Shown here one piece after another: positions 15,367 through 22,825 of a stretch of DNA of 64,000 nucleotides; the stretch's first letter is position 1, and every line of letters begins with the position of its first letter. The notes under the pieces are model-generated. The model ran no database searches. It had not been told where the DNA came from and worked only from the letters and a program-made list of their open reading frames with translations. This DNA is from an uncultured bacterium (GTDB lineage: Bacteria > Bacillota > Clostridia > Oscillospirales > Acutalibacteraceae): assembly GCA_905215055.1 (NCBI GenBank), contig CAJMOH010000002.1, positions 62,001-126,000 of the forward strand, written 5' to 3'. Made by a program: the position numbers and the translations under genes.

Positions 15367-16802
15367 GATGTTTCCCCCCTTTCAATGGAAATAAAGGGCG
15401 ACGCTCCTCCCAACCCTTGGGGAGCCTCCGTCCGGCTTTTCACATAATAGGCAATCGCCAGACTCATCACGCAGTCATCATGAGCGCCTTCCTGGGCCTC
15501 CGGCCTGCCGTTCTCGTTGCGGACAAAGGTGAGCATTTCGTTTAAGGTGTCCCGGTCGTTGAGCCACTCCGGATGCTCCCGCACCACCTCCACCAGCCCG
15601 GCAATCACCAAAGGTCTGGTGACGCTGCTGGTCTTGAAGCCATAGCTCTGCCGGATCCGGTGGGTAAAGCTGTCCTCCGCCTGACGCACATACTGCTTGG
15701 GGTAGCGCAGCCGCTCCAGCTCCCGGATGGGATAGCTGGAAAAGTTGGCCTCGATGCTCACCAGAGCCGTGTTGTAGCGCTTTCCCAAGCAATACAGCTG
15801 CTTGGCGAACAGGTCCTCGTCCATCTGTCCTCGGATGGTACAGACCTGCTCTCCGGTAAGATGGTCGATCACCTGTCCCACGTTGAAGTCCGAGCCTTCC
15901 CCTGCGGTGTCCGCGCCGATCACATAGGAGCGCTCTTCCTTTGGTTCCTGGTAAATCTGAACGGGGCCGGATTCCGACTCCACCCAGCGGATGGAGCTGT
16001 CGTCAATCAGCACCTCATTGGCGTCAAAGCTGTACCAGGTGTCAAACACAAACTCTCCCCGCTTGATCGGGGCCTCTATCTCTTGCAGCCGCTGGGAAAC
16101 CTTCTGAGCGTCGAAAATGGTCTGCCCCAGCACGCCCCACTCTCCCAGACAGTACACGGAATAATAGTAGGGGTCTGTCTCTTTATAGCCTTCCAGCGTG
16201 GCCTTGTAGTCCTCGTCCAGAAAGTTGTTGTCCTTATAGGTGGACTTCAGCACCACCGCCCGTGGGTCCTTCCTGTCAAAAAAACGGAGCTTCAGCCAGT
16301 GCAGCACGGACACCGGGTTGAAGGTGAGCACAATCTGCTTGTGGGTTCCCTTGCCGCGGAGACGCACGTCCAGCTGGTTGAAGTCCTCCTCCTGCACCTC
16401 GGACGCTTCTTCGATCCATATATCGGTAAGCTCCCCTTTGGGGAAGGTGATGGATTTCAGTTTTTCCGTGTCATCCAGGCCCTTGAAAATCACGCTGTTG
16501 CCATTGGCGCAGGAAATCCGCAAATCGGAATCCTTGCAGGAAAACAGCTCCGACAAGCCCCAGCGGGAAATCACCTGCCGGAACAACGCATAGGTGGAAT
16601 CCCGGTTGGTAGCCGCCACCGCCCGCACCACCAGGATATTGCACAGGGGCAGCGTCAGCAGACGGTACAAGAACCGCTGAACAGCGAACACGCTTTTCCC
16701 GCTGCCTGCTCCGCCGTATAGGATTAGGTAGCGGTGGGTGCTGTCTGTCAAATAGGGAACAAACACCGGGTTAAAGGCGCTTTTGGGAATGGTAATCCGC
16801 AC
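15345..16802 (-). CDS. Phage terminase large subunit (PBSX/gp2 type)
   Basis: 485 residues from GTG 16802, which follows GGGGAGGAGGTCTAGC. The ATPase part has Walker A GGAGSGKS at residues 30-37 and Walker B TDIWIEE at 126-132. The nuclease part has an RNase H-like set: Asp298 (IGADTAGEG), Glu351 (SIEANF) and Asp442/443 (AHDDCVMS). All expected catalytic residues are present and the length is normal, so the enzyme looks intact. It would package phage DNA from concatemers. The longer open frame upstream is out-of-phase extension over the small terminase gene. No portal gene follows. Confidence 0.9.
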   Translation of the reverse strand: MRITIPKSAFNPVFVPYLTDSTHRYLILYGGAGSGKSVFAVQRFLYRLLTLPLCNILVVRAVAATNRDSTYALFRQVISRWGLSELFSCKDSDLRISCANGNSVIFKGLDDTEKLKSITFPKGELTDIWIEEASEVQEEDFNQLDVRLRGKGTHKQIVLTFNPVSVLHWLKLRFFDRKDPRAVVLKSTYKDNNFLDEDYKATLEGYKETDPYYYSVYCLGEWGVLGQTIFDAQKVSQRLQEIEAPIKRGEFVFDTWYSFDANEVLIDDSSIRWVESESGPVQIYQEPKEERSYVIGADTAGEGSDFNVGQVIDHLTGEQVCTIRGQMDEDLFAKQLYCLGKRYNTALVSIEANFSSYPIRELERLRYPKQYVRQAEDSFTHRIRQSYGFKTSSVTRPLVIAGLVEVVREHPEWLNDRDTLNEMLTFVRNENGRPEAQEGAHDDCVMSLAIAYYVKSRTEAPQGLGGASPFISIERGETSWTNGRW

Positions 16803-16803
16803 G

Positions 16804-17157
16804 CTAGACCTCCTCCCCTTCCACCTGGACGGTGATGGGGCCCAGATCTCTGGGGGACTTTTCCCCATAGCCAAAGCTGGCTTGCAGGATAAATCTGGCT
16901 CCCGCCGCCGTCTCCTTCCGGCAGGCGGCCTGCAGGGTCTCCTCCTCAATGCGGGAACAGGCCCAGTCCAGCAGGGGACGGAACCGCTCTTCCTCCTGGG
17001 TTCCAAAGCGCTCCATCTCCCCGCGGCTGGAAAAGCCCAGAGCCAGGGCCAGCCCTGTCACCGTGGGCAGACGCTCCTGCCGCTCACAGTCCGCCAGATA
17101 CCCGTCAACCGCCTGCTCCATTCCCCGGAGACTGCGGGGACGCCGTCTGTTGGCCAT
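16804..17157 (-). CDS. Probable phage terminase small subunit
   Basis: 117 residues from ATG 17157 (a GTG at 17166 is possible). It begins with a basic stretch (ANRRRPRSLRG) and a helical region (LPTVTGLALALGFSSRGEMERF) like the DNA-binding part of small terminases. A second helical region around ACSRIEEETLQAA follows, then a conserved-looking FILQASFGYGEKS. Its stop is directly before the large terminase start, the normal order. Assignment rests on position and helix pattern. Confidence 0.7.
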   Translation of the reverse strand: MANRRRPRSLRGMEQAVDGYLADCERQERLPTVTGLALALGFSSRGEMERFGTQEEERFRPLLDWACSRIEEETLQAACRKETAAGARFILQASFGYGEKSPRDLGPITVQVEGEEV

Positions 17158-17389
17158 AACTGCCACCCCCCCTCAGCAGCCGGGCGTATTCCCCCTTGAA
17201 AGCCTCCAGTTCCCGGCTTTGGGCCGGAGTCAGCCTCCCCTTTCGAGATAGCCGCTGAATCTCCCCTGCCACCATCCTTCGCAAATGGATGCGGAAGGGA
17301 CAGCTTCCCCGCCGGCAGCGGAATTCCCCGGCTTCCCCCTCCGCATAAACACAGGTGGCGGGATACGGACACAACACCTTCATTGTCAT
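17105..17389 (-). CDS. Small Cys-rich phage protein of unknown function
   Basis: 94 residues. Four cysteines lie in the first 31 residues (CPYPATC, then CRRGSC), a likely metal-binding knuckle, followed by a basic helix (RIHLRRMVAGEIQRLSRKG). The start overlaps the preceding gene by four bases (ATGA) and the end overlaps the small terminase start by about 50 bases. I do not recognise the family; such proteins sit just before terminase genes in several Firmicutes phages. Confidence 0.6.
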   Translation of the reverse strand: MTMKVLCPYPATCVYAEGEAGEFRCRRGSCPFRIHLRRMVAGEIQRLSRKGRLTPAQSRELEAFKGEYARLLRGGGSYGQQTASPQSPGNGAGG

Positions 17390-17688
17390 TTCTCCTTTCT
17401 CTCAAAGCAGAGGGCGCACACCCGGGCGTAGGCGTAGCGGGCCTTGCCCACCGTCCAGCGGTAGCCCAGCTCTGCCACAATCTGTTTCCAGGGGATGGGC
17501 GCCCCGTGCTCCAGCACCTTTTGAGCGATAATTCTGGCCTTGGGGTCCGGAAGCCGGCCCGGCAGGGACTCCGCCTCCTTTAAAAGCCTCTCCAGGTCCT
17601 CCGTCCGAGGATTTTGGTTTCTTCCCGATTTCAGCACCGCCAGCTCTTCCCGCAGGCTGGCAGCCTGCTCAAATTCGCGCCGCGTCAT
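17386..17688 (-). CDS. Phage protein with C-terminal helix-turn-helix-like region
   Basis: 100 residues. The N-terminal half is a charged helix (SLREELAVLKS ... ERLLKEAESLPG). The C-terminal half (IIAQKVLEHGAPIPWKQIVAELG, then WTVGKARYAYARVC) reads like a sigma/HTH DNA-binding domain, as in late-gene activator-like phage proteins. It may therefore control packaging genes; this is inference. It is coupled to the next gene by an ATGA overlap. Confidence 0.6.
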   Translation of the reverse strand: MTRREFEQAASLREELAVLKSGRNQNPRTEDLERLLKEAESLPGRLPDPKARIIAQKVLEHGAPIPWKQIVAELGYRWTVGKARYAYARVCALCFERKEK

Positions 17689-17694
17689 ACTGTG

Positions 17695-17889
17695 TCAGGC
17701 CCTTGCCGCCCGGCGCTGGAGCACATGGGCCGTCACCCGCAGGTCGTCCCGGATCTCCATCAAGGTCCCGATGCGCACCCACAGGTTCGGCTCCCGGTGG
17801 CGGCGGTTCTCCCGCCGGAGCTGCTCCAGCCGCCTGTCCAGACGGGCCACTTCCTCCAAATATTCACGCGCCATTTGCTGATAGTTCAC
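17695..17889 (-). CDS. Small coiled-coil protein, first gene of the phage operon (64 aa)
   Basis: GTG 17889 follows GGAAGGAGAGG, a much better site than any upstream start in the same frame. The product is strongly helical and charged (REYLEEVARLDRRLEQLRRE). It is the first gene after the repressor-controlled promoter. No family is recognised. Confidence 0.55.
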   Translation of the reverse strand: MNYQQMAREYLEEVARLDRRLEQLRRENRRHREPNLWVRIGTLMEIRDDLRVTAHVLQRRAARA

Positions 17890-17939
17890 AAGCTGCCCTC
17901 TCCTTCCCAAAAGTAAATGCAGAGAACCCCGAAAAGTTT

Positions 17940-18013
17940 CCTCATGTGAGTTCTCTATCTCCAGTTTATTACTCTTTTGAGTGTTTGTCAAGAGGATTTA
18001 TACTCTTATGAGT
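17940..18013. promoter_or_regulatory. Three palindromic phage operators at 31-base intervals
   Basis: CCTCATGTGAGT (17940-17951), ACTCTTTTGAGT (17971-17982) and ACTCTTATGAGT (18002-18013) share ACTC-N4-GAGT, the first with one mismatch. Their starts are exactly 31 bases apart, about three helical turns, which puts them on the same DNA face. The middle site lies in the spacer of the minus-strand promoter, the first lies just downstream of it and the third lies upstream of the repressor promoter. Confidence 0.75.
17963..17991 (-). promoter_or_regulatory. Lytic-type promoter of the phage operon
   Basis: On the minus strand: TTGACA (17986-17991), 17 bases, TAAACT (17963-17968). The spacer contains the middle operator, so repressor binding would block RNA polymerase. 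Confidence 0.8.
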
Positions 18014-18022
18014 AATTTTCTC

Positions 18023-18051
18023 TTGACTTTTCTCCGCTTGTGAGGTATTCT
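18023..18051 (+). promoter_or_regulatory. Repressor maintenance promoter
   Basis: TTGACT (18023-18028), 17 bases, TATTCT (18046-18051). It starts the repressor gene about 18 bases before its ATG. The third operator ends nine bases upstream of the -35. Confidence 0.7.
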
Positions 18052-18075
18052 AGGGACAAGAAAGCAGGTGAACCC

Positions 18076-18816
18076 ATGACATTTCTGGAAAAGCTGGACC
18101 TCCTGATGGAGCGGGACCACTTAAACCGCCGGGCGCTCTCCCGGAAGGCGGGCATTCCCTACAACACCATAGACAACTGGTACAAGCGGGGGTATGAGGG
18201 GCTGAAGCTCTCCACAGCGGGAAAGCTGGCGGAATTTTTCGGCACCACCACCGACTTTTTTCTGCGGGAAGAGCTGCGGGACCCGGACTATGGCAAAACA
18301 GCGGGCTTTCAGGTGGATTTTCCTGAAATGACTTTTTTGCAGAAGCGCCGGGCCTTGGACGATTATGGAAAGCAGGCGGTGGACGCGGTGCTGGAAGCGG
18401 AATACAGCCGGATGACCCACGTCACCGAGCGAGAGCAGAAGGGCTGGATCACCTACATCTCCTGCTATGACCTGGCGGTTTCCGCCGGCACCGGCGAGCC
18501 CCTGGGCGACACCTATTACACCACCAAGCTGGAAATCCCCTCGGAGCGGGTGCCGGAAAACGCCCACTGCTGCCTGCGGGTCAACGGCGACAGCATGGAG
18601 CCGGCCTATAAGGACGGGGATATTGTGTTTGTCCAGCGGATGGAGGGCCAGGACCTGCGGGAAGGGGAAATCGGCATTTTCGCTCTCAATGGCGAGGGGT
18701 ACATCAAGCAGCTGGGACACCGGCAGCTGCTGTCTCTCAACCCCAAATACGCCCCCATCCCCATTGGCCCCTATGACCGGCTGGAGTGTCAGGGCCGGGT
18801 TTTGGGCAAACTGTAA
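18076..18816 (+). CDS. CI/LexA-like phage repressor (XRE + S24 peptidase)
   Basis: 246 residues. The N-terminal helix-turn-helix (NRRALSRKAGIPYNTIDNWY) is at about residues 17-36. The C-terminal S24 domain has Ser173 in GDSMEP and Lys211 in GYIKQL as the catalytic dyad, and an Ala137-Gly138 bond in SAGTG suits self-cleavage. The protein should repress the divergent phage operon and be inactivated after DNA damage through RecA-stimulated cleavage. ATG 18076 follows AGCAGGTG. All functional residues are present, so the switch looks live although the phage is incomplete. Confidence 0.92.
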   Translation: MTFLEKLDLLMERDHLNRRALSRKAGIPYNTIDNWYKRGYEGLKLSTAGKLAEFFGTTTDFFLREELRDPDYGKTAGFQVDFPEMTFLQKRRALDDYGKQAVDAVLEAEYSRMTHVTEREQKGWITYISCYDLAVSAGTGEPLGDTYYTTKLEIPSERVPENAHCCLRVNGDSMEPAYKDGDIVFVQRMEGQDLREGEIGIFALNGEGYIKQLGHRQLLSLNPKYAPIPIGPYDRLECQGRVLGKL

Positions 18817-18902
18817 GTCCCGGAGTCGGTTTATTCCGTCTCTATAAACCACAGGGTAACAAGGTCTATGCAAATTGGAACCAGCGGAAATGCAGAAAGC
18901 TG

Positions 18903-18931
18903 TTGAAATACCCGGGTTTTTCCTCTATAAT
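18903..18931 (+). promoter_or_regulatory. Promoter of nfnAB
   Basis: TTGAAA (18903-18908), 17 bases, TATAAT (18926-18931), about 70 bases before the nfnA ATG. Confidence 0.75.
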
Positions 18932-19004
18932 AGACATCAGTATGCAGGAGGCGCGCCTTTAAGCTGCCTTTTGAAGCGCCCTCTGCCGCAAAGGAGTTAG
19001 TGCT

Positions 19005-19847
19005 ATGTATCGTATTGTGAAAAAGCAGGTGCTTAACCCCACCGTCACCCGGATGGACATTGAAGCCCCCCTCATCGCAAAAAAAGCGGAGCCGGGGCAG
19101 TTTATCATCCTGCGGGTGGACGAGAAGGGAGAGCGCATCCCCCTGACCGTGGCGGACTTTGACCGGGAGCGCGGCACCGTGACCATTATTTTCCAGATTG
19201 TGGGAGCCACCACAGAAAAGCTGAACCACCTGGAGGAAGGCGACTGCCTTCAGGACTTTGTGGGACCTTTGGGCCGGCCCTCGGAGACGGAGGGTCTGAA
19301 AAAGGTGGCCGTTATCGGCGGCGGCGTGGGCTGCGCCATCGCCTATCCCGTGGCGAAGAAGCTCCACCAGCAGGGGACGGAGGTTCACTCCATTGTGGGC
19401 TTTCGGAACAAGGACCTGGTGATTTTGGAGGAGGAGTTCCGGGCGGTCAGCGACAGGTTTGTGATGATGACCGACGACGGCTCCTACGGGGAGAAGGGCC
19501 TGGTGACCAACGCCCTGGAAAAGCTGATCGGCGAGGGCGAGACCTACGATGAGGTCATTGCCATTGGTCCCCTGGTGATGATGAAGTTTGTCACCCAGCT
19601 GACAAAACAGCACAACATCAAAACCGTGGTGAGCATGAACCCCATTATGATTGACGGCACGGGCATGTGCGGCGGCTGCCGCCTGACCGTGGGGGGCAAA
19701 ACCAGGTTCGCCTGTGTGGACGGCCCGGACTTTGACGGCTTTGAGGTGGACTTTGACGAGGCGATGGCCCGGGGCACTATGTACCGGGATTACGAGCGCC
19801 ACGCCTATGAGGAGACCTGCAACCTGTTTCAGAAGGAGGTGAAGTGA
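19005..19847 (+). CDS. nfnA: NADH-dependent ferredoxin:NADP+ oxidoreductase, subunit A
   Basis: 280 residues of the ferredoxin-NADP reductase/dihydroorotate dehydrogenase electron-transfer type. An FAD-binding barrel covers residues 1-95 and an NAD domain starts VAVIGGGVGCAIAYP near 101. The C-terminal [2Fe-2S] site has Cys222, Cys225 and Cys237, with the nearby Asp217 (DGTGMCGGC) as the possible non-Cys ligand known in NfnA. With NfnB it couples NADH and reduced ferredoxin oxidation to NADP+ reduction in the cytoplasm. It can also be annotated sulfide dehydrogenase beta. AAAGGAG precedes the ATG; nfnB follows after one base. Confidence 0.9.
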   Translation: MYRIVKKQVLNPTVTRMDIEAPLIAKKAEPGQFIILRVDEKGERIPLTVADFDRERGTVTIIFQIVGATTEKLNHLEEGDCLQDFVGPLGRPSETEGLKKVAVIGGGVGCAIAYPVAKKLHQQGTEVHSIVGFRNKDLVILEEEFRAVSDRFVMMTDDGSYGEKGLVTNALEKLIGEGETYDEVIAIGPLVMMKFVTQLTKQHNIKTVVSMNPIMIDGTGMCGGCRLTVGGKTRFACVDGPDFDGFEVDFDEAMARGTMYRDYERHAYEETCNLFQKEVK

Positions 19848-19848
19848 G

Positions 19849-21240
19849 ATGCCCAACATGTCCTTAAAGAAAAACGAGATGCCCTCTCAGGCGCCGGACG
19901 TGCGCAACAAGAATTTTTTAGAGGTGGCCCTGGGCTACACCGAGGAGCAGGCTCTGGACGAGGCCCAGCGGTGCCTGCACTGTAAAAACAAGCCCTGTGT
20001 GGCCGGATGTCCTGTGGGCATCCACATTCCCGACTTCATCGCCAAGGTGGCGGAGGGAGATTTTGAGGCCGCTTACCAAATCATCACCCAGCAGAGCTCT
20101 CTGCCCGCCGTGTGCGGCCGGGTGTGTCCCCAGGAGACCCAGTGTGAACAGAAGTGCGTGCGGGGCATCAAGGGAGAGCCGGTGGGCATTGGCCGGCTGG
20201 AGCGCTTTGTGGCCGACTGGCACAACAAGAATGTCTGCGAGGCGCCCCGCAAGCCCGCTCCCAACGGACACAAGGTGGCGGTGATCGGCTCCGGCCCCTC
20301 TGGCCTGACCTGCGCCGGGGATCTGGCGAAAAAGGGCTACGCCGTGACGGTGTTCGAGGCCCTGCACACCGCCGGCGGCGTGCTGGTGTACGGCATCCCG
20401 GAGTTCCGGCTGCCCAAGGACATTGTGCAGAAGGAAATCGACGGCCTGAAAGCCCTGGGCGTGGACGTGCGGACCAACATGGTCATCGGCCGGGTGCTGT
20501 CCATCGACGAGCTGCTGGAGCAGGGCTATGAGGCTGTGTTCATCGGCTCCGGCGCGGGGCTGCCCCGGTTTATGAACATCCCCGGGGAAAACCTGAAGGG
20601 TGTCTACTCCGCCAACGAATTTTTGACGCGGGTCAATCTGATGAAGGCTTACCAGCCCGGCAGCGACACCCCCATCGAGCACGCCCGCCGGGTGGCCGTG
20701 GTGGGCGGCGGCAACGTGGCAATGGACGCCGCCCGGTGCGCCAAGCGCCTGGGCGCGGACGAGGTGTTCATCGTCTACCGCCGCAGCGAAAAGGAGCTGC
20801 CCGCCCGGGCCGAGGAGGTGGAGCACGCCAAGGAAGAGGGCATTGTGTTCCACCTGCTGAACAATCCCACCCGCATTCTGGGGGACGAGCAGGGCAACGT
20901 GAAAGGGATGGAGTGCATCCGCATGGAGCTGGGCGAGCCGGACGACTCGGGACGGCGGCGGCCTGTGGAGGTCCCCGGCAGCGAATTTGTGCTGGACGTG
21001 GACTGCGTGATTATGGCCATTGGCACCTCTCCCAACCCGCTGATTAAATCCACCACGGAAGGCTTGGAAACCCAGCGGTGGGGCGGCATTATTGTGGACG
21101 AGGCCACGGGCCTGACCAGCCGGGCGGGCGTGTACGCCGGAGGCGACGCGGTAACAGGCGCCGCCACGGTGATTCTGGCCATGGGCGCCGGGAAAACCGC
21201 TGCCACCGCCATTGACCAGTACATCCAGAGCAAGGCATAA
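19849..21240 (+). CDS. nfnB: NfnB / homotetrameric NADPH glutamate synthase-like flavoprotein
   Basis: 463 residues. N-terminal cysteines 42, 45, 50, 54 and 89, 93, 99, 103 (CLHCKNKPCVAGC; CGRVCPQETQCEQKC) form two [4Fe-4S] sites. FAD-binding VAVIGSGPSGLTCAG is near residue 143 and an NADPH-binding VAVVGGGNVAMDAARCA near 283. The large family includes GltA-like proteins, but the pairing with nfnA identifies the bifurcating transhydrogenase. It balances NADH, NADPH and ferredoxin pools, which fits the ferredoxin-producing oxidoreductases elsewhere in the window. A strong terminator follows. Confidence 0.9.
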   Translation: MPNMSLKKNEMPSQAPDVRNKNFLEVALGYTEEQALDEAQRCLHCKNKPCVAGCPVGIHIPDFIAKVAEGDFEAAYQIITQQSSLPAVCGRVCPQETQCEQKCVRGIKGEPVGIGRLERFVADWHNKNVCEAPRKPAPNGHKVAVIGSGPSGLTCAGDLAKKGYAVTVFEALHTAGGVLVYGIPEFRLPKDIVQKEIDGLKALGVDVRTNMVIGRVLSIDELLEQGYEAVFIGSGAGLPRFMNIPGENLKGVYSANEFLTRVNLMKAYQPGSDTPIEHARRVAVVGGGNVAMDAARCAKRLGADEVFIVYRRSEKELPARAEEVEHAKEEGIVFHLLNNPTRILGDEQGNVKGMECIRMELGEPDDSGRRRPVEVPGSEFVLDVDCVIMAIGTSPNPLIKSTTEGLETQRWGGIIVDEATGLTSRAGVYAGGDAVTGAATVILAMGAGKTAATAIDQYIQSKA

Positions 21241-21249
21241 GCGGACATA

Positions 21250-21282
21250 AAAAAGGACTGGGAAGATTCCCGGTCCTTTTTT
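21250..21282. terminator. Terminator after nfnAB
   Basis: GGACTGGGAA / TTCCCGGTCC stem with flanking A and T runs. It also suits the convergent HAD gene ending at 21299. Confidence 0.85.
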
Positions 21283-21298
21283 GTTTTCTATGGTATTT

Positions 21299-22129
21299 TT
21301 ATGACAGTGCGAGCTTCTCAACAGCCCAGGCCAGGCCGTTCTGGTCGTGGGGCGGGGCCGTGTATTTGGCGGCGGCTTTTGCCTCCTGAGAGCCGTCCCC
21401 CATCGCCACGGACACCCCGGCGTATTGGAGCATGGTCACGTCGTTGCCGTTGTCCCCCAGGGCCATGACCCTTTCCCGGGAAATCCCCAAGCGCTCCGCC
21501 AAGGCCCGCAGGGCGCTTCCCTTGTCGGCGCCCAGGGCGTTGATCTCAATGTTGTCTGGGATGGACGAGGTGATGGCCAGGCCCCCCAAGGCCTCCAGCC
21601 GCTGCCACACCTCCCGGCGCAGGGCCGGCGTGGGCAAATAGGGCAGGTTGATCTTCTCCGGCTCCAGCCCTGTCTGGCGCAGGTACTCTCCAAAATCCTC
21701 CGCCAGCAGGTAGTCCTTGGTGAGAAAGTGAAGCTTCTCCTGGGGCATGCCAAAGTGGGACACGGCCCGTTCCCGGTCGCCCCGGCGGGTGATGGCCCGG
21801 CCCTGGCTGTAATACTCCTCGAACAAGCTGTATTCGTCCAGAAGCTTTTGAACCTGCCGGGCCTTCTCGTTGGAGACCAGGCACTTCCAGACAGCCTTGC
21901 CCGTTTCCAGGTCGTAAACCCCCGCGCCGTTGGCGGTGATGGCGTACCGCACCCCGGGCAGGGAGGTGATCTCCCTGGGGAGAAAGTCCTTCATTCTGCC
22001 GGAGGCCGGCACCAGAACGGCTCCCTGGCGGGCGGCCTCCTCCAGAGCCAGGCGGTTGGCCTGGGGCAGATATTTGTGCTGGACAATGGTGGTGCCGTCC
22101 AGGTCAAAGGCAATCAGCGCGATGTTCAT
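21299..22129 (-). CDS. Cof-type HAD phosphatase
   Basis: 276 residues. HAD motif I is FDLDGTTI at residues 8-15 and motif IV is ALGDNGNDVTML followed by GVSVAMGDG. A C2B-type cap lies between them (DYLLAEDFGEYLRQTGL region). Cof-like enzymes dephosphorylate sugar phosphates, flavin nucleotides or PLP. GGAGGAC precedes the ATG. It is a single gene and its substrate cannot be told from sequence. Confidence 0.9.
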   Translation of the reverse strand: MNIALIAFDLDGTTIVQHKYLPQANRLALEEAARQGAVLVPASGRMKDFLPREITSLPGVRYAITANGAGVYDLETGKAVWKCLVSNEKARQVQKLLDEYSLFEEYYSQGRAITRRGDRERAVSHFGMPQEKLHFLTKDYLLAEDFGEYLRQTGLEPEKINLPYLPTPALRREVWQRLEALGGLAITSSIPDNIEINALGADKGSALRALAERLGISRERVMALGDNGNDVTMLQYAGVSVAMGDGSQEAKAAAKYTAPPHDQNGLAWAVEKLALS

Positions 22130-22314
22130 GGAATCTGTCCTCCGTTTTCCGCGGTCCTGCCGGTTCCGGCGGGCAGAAGGGCGCGGCTCTCCCCCGGCGG
22201 CTGGCTTTTCCGGTTTCTGTGGGTATTATAGCACAGGATTCTGCCCGGCGCAATTTTCCCCGGAGGAAATGTAGCAAAGGACGGCCCGGCACTCCAAGCC
22301 GTCCTTCTGGGACG

Positions 22315-22638
22315 TCACTTGCTCTGGAAGGTGCGGCACTGGGTACCGCTTTTAGAGGAGACGTCCCCGCAGCAGCAGTCCACGCAGACGCAGTCGGCCT
22401 GGCAGCGGTTGCGGCTGTTGTAGGAACAGCCTGTCACCCGGCACTGAATCTCAGACTCCACAGAGGGATGCTGGCCCAGCGCGTTCTGGGCGGAGCCGGG
22501 GCGGCGCTCCTCGTAGGAGGCGCAGCAGGTCTGGCTGGCTTCCTGGGCGGAAGGCCCGTCCACCTGGATTCCCGCCAGGCAGCACTGGTGGTTCTGATAA
22601 TGCTGGCAGCTCTGCACTTGACATTCCAAACGGTTCAT
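22315..22638 (-). CDS. DUF1540 protein with two Cys-rich repeats
   Basis: 107 residues from ATG 22638 (GAGGTG upstream). Two similar Cys-rich units are visible: LECQVQSCQHYQNHQCCLAG near the N-terminus and IQCRVTGCSYNSRNRCQADC near the C-terminus, with a CVCVDCCCGD tail after the second. DUF1540 proteins of Clostridia are small, probably metal-binding, and often sporulation-associated; function is unknown. The two units imply an internal duplication. Confidence 0.85.
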   Translation of the reverse strand: MNRLECQVQSCQHYQNHQCCLAGIQVDGPSAQEASQTCCASYEERRPGSAQNALGQHPSVESEIQCRVTGCSYNSRNRCQADCVCVDCCCGDVSSKSGTQCRTFQSK

Positions 22639-22767
22639 ACAAGGCACCTCGTTTTCAGGTAGATTTCGCAAAACGGAACCGCCGCTCTGCACCGCTTAGT
22701 CTGCCCAAAAGTCCTTGCTTTATCACAGGGCAAAAAACGATGCTGGACTTTTTCACCGTTTCTCTAT

Positions 22768-22773
22768 ATAATG
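22768..22773 (+). promoter_or_regulatory. -10 element of the serine hydrolase gene
   Basis: A TATAAT lies in the stretch CTCTATATAATGAT about 55 bases before the ATG. The -35 (TGGACT, 17 bases upstream) is weak. Confidence 0.4.
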
Positions 22774-22825
22774 ATAACAAATTTTGTTCCCCAGCGGGAA
22801 AACAGCTTGAAAGGAGCAGACTGCT

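Larger units (their letters stand above)
14799..18816. mobile_element. Prophage remnant or compact phage-derived element
   Basis: A divergent S24 repressor and a seven-gene minus-strand operon (two small unknowns, a Cys-rich protein, small and large terminase, XhlA-like protein, holin) lie between the trpS terminator and the nfnAB promoter. There are no integrase, portal, capsid, tail or lysin genes. The repressor keeps its autocleavage residues, and the switch region has two consensus promoters and three operators. No tRNA gene or obvious duplicated att sequence flanks it. The large terminase runs straight into the lysis genes, which suggests loss of the structural block between them. Confidence 0.75.

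Noticed and set aside
16803..17006. N-terminal extension of the large terminase frame
   Set aside because: The translation is Arg/Pro-rich and overlaps the small terminase gene; the GTG at 16802 has a good ribosome site.
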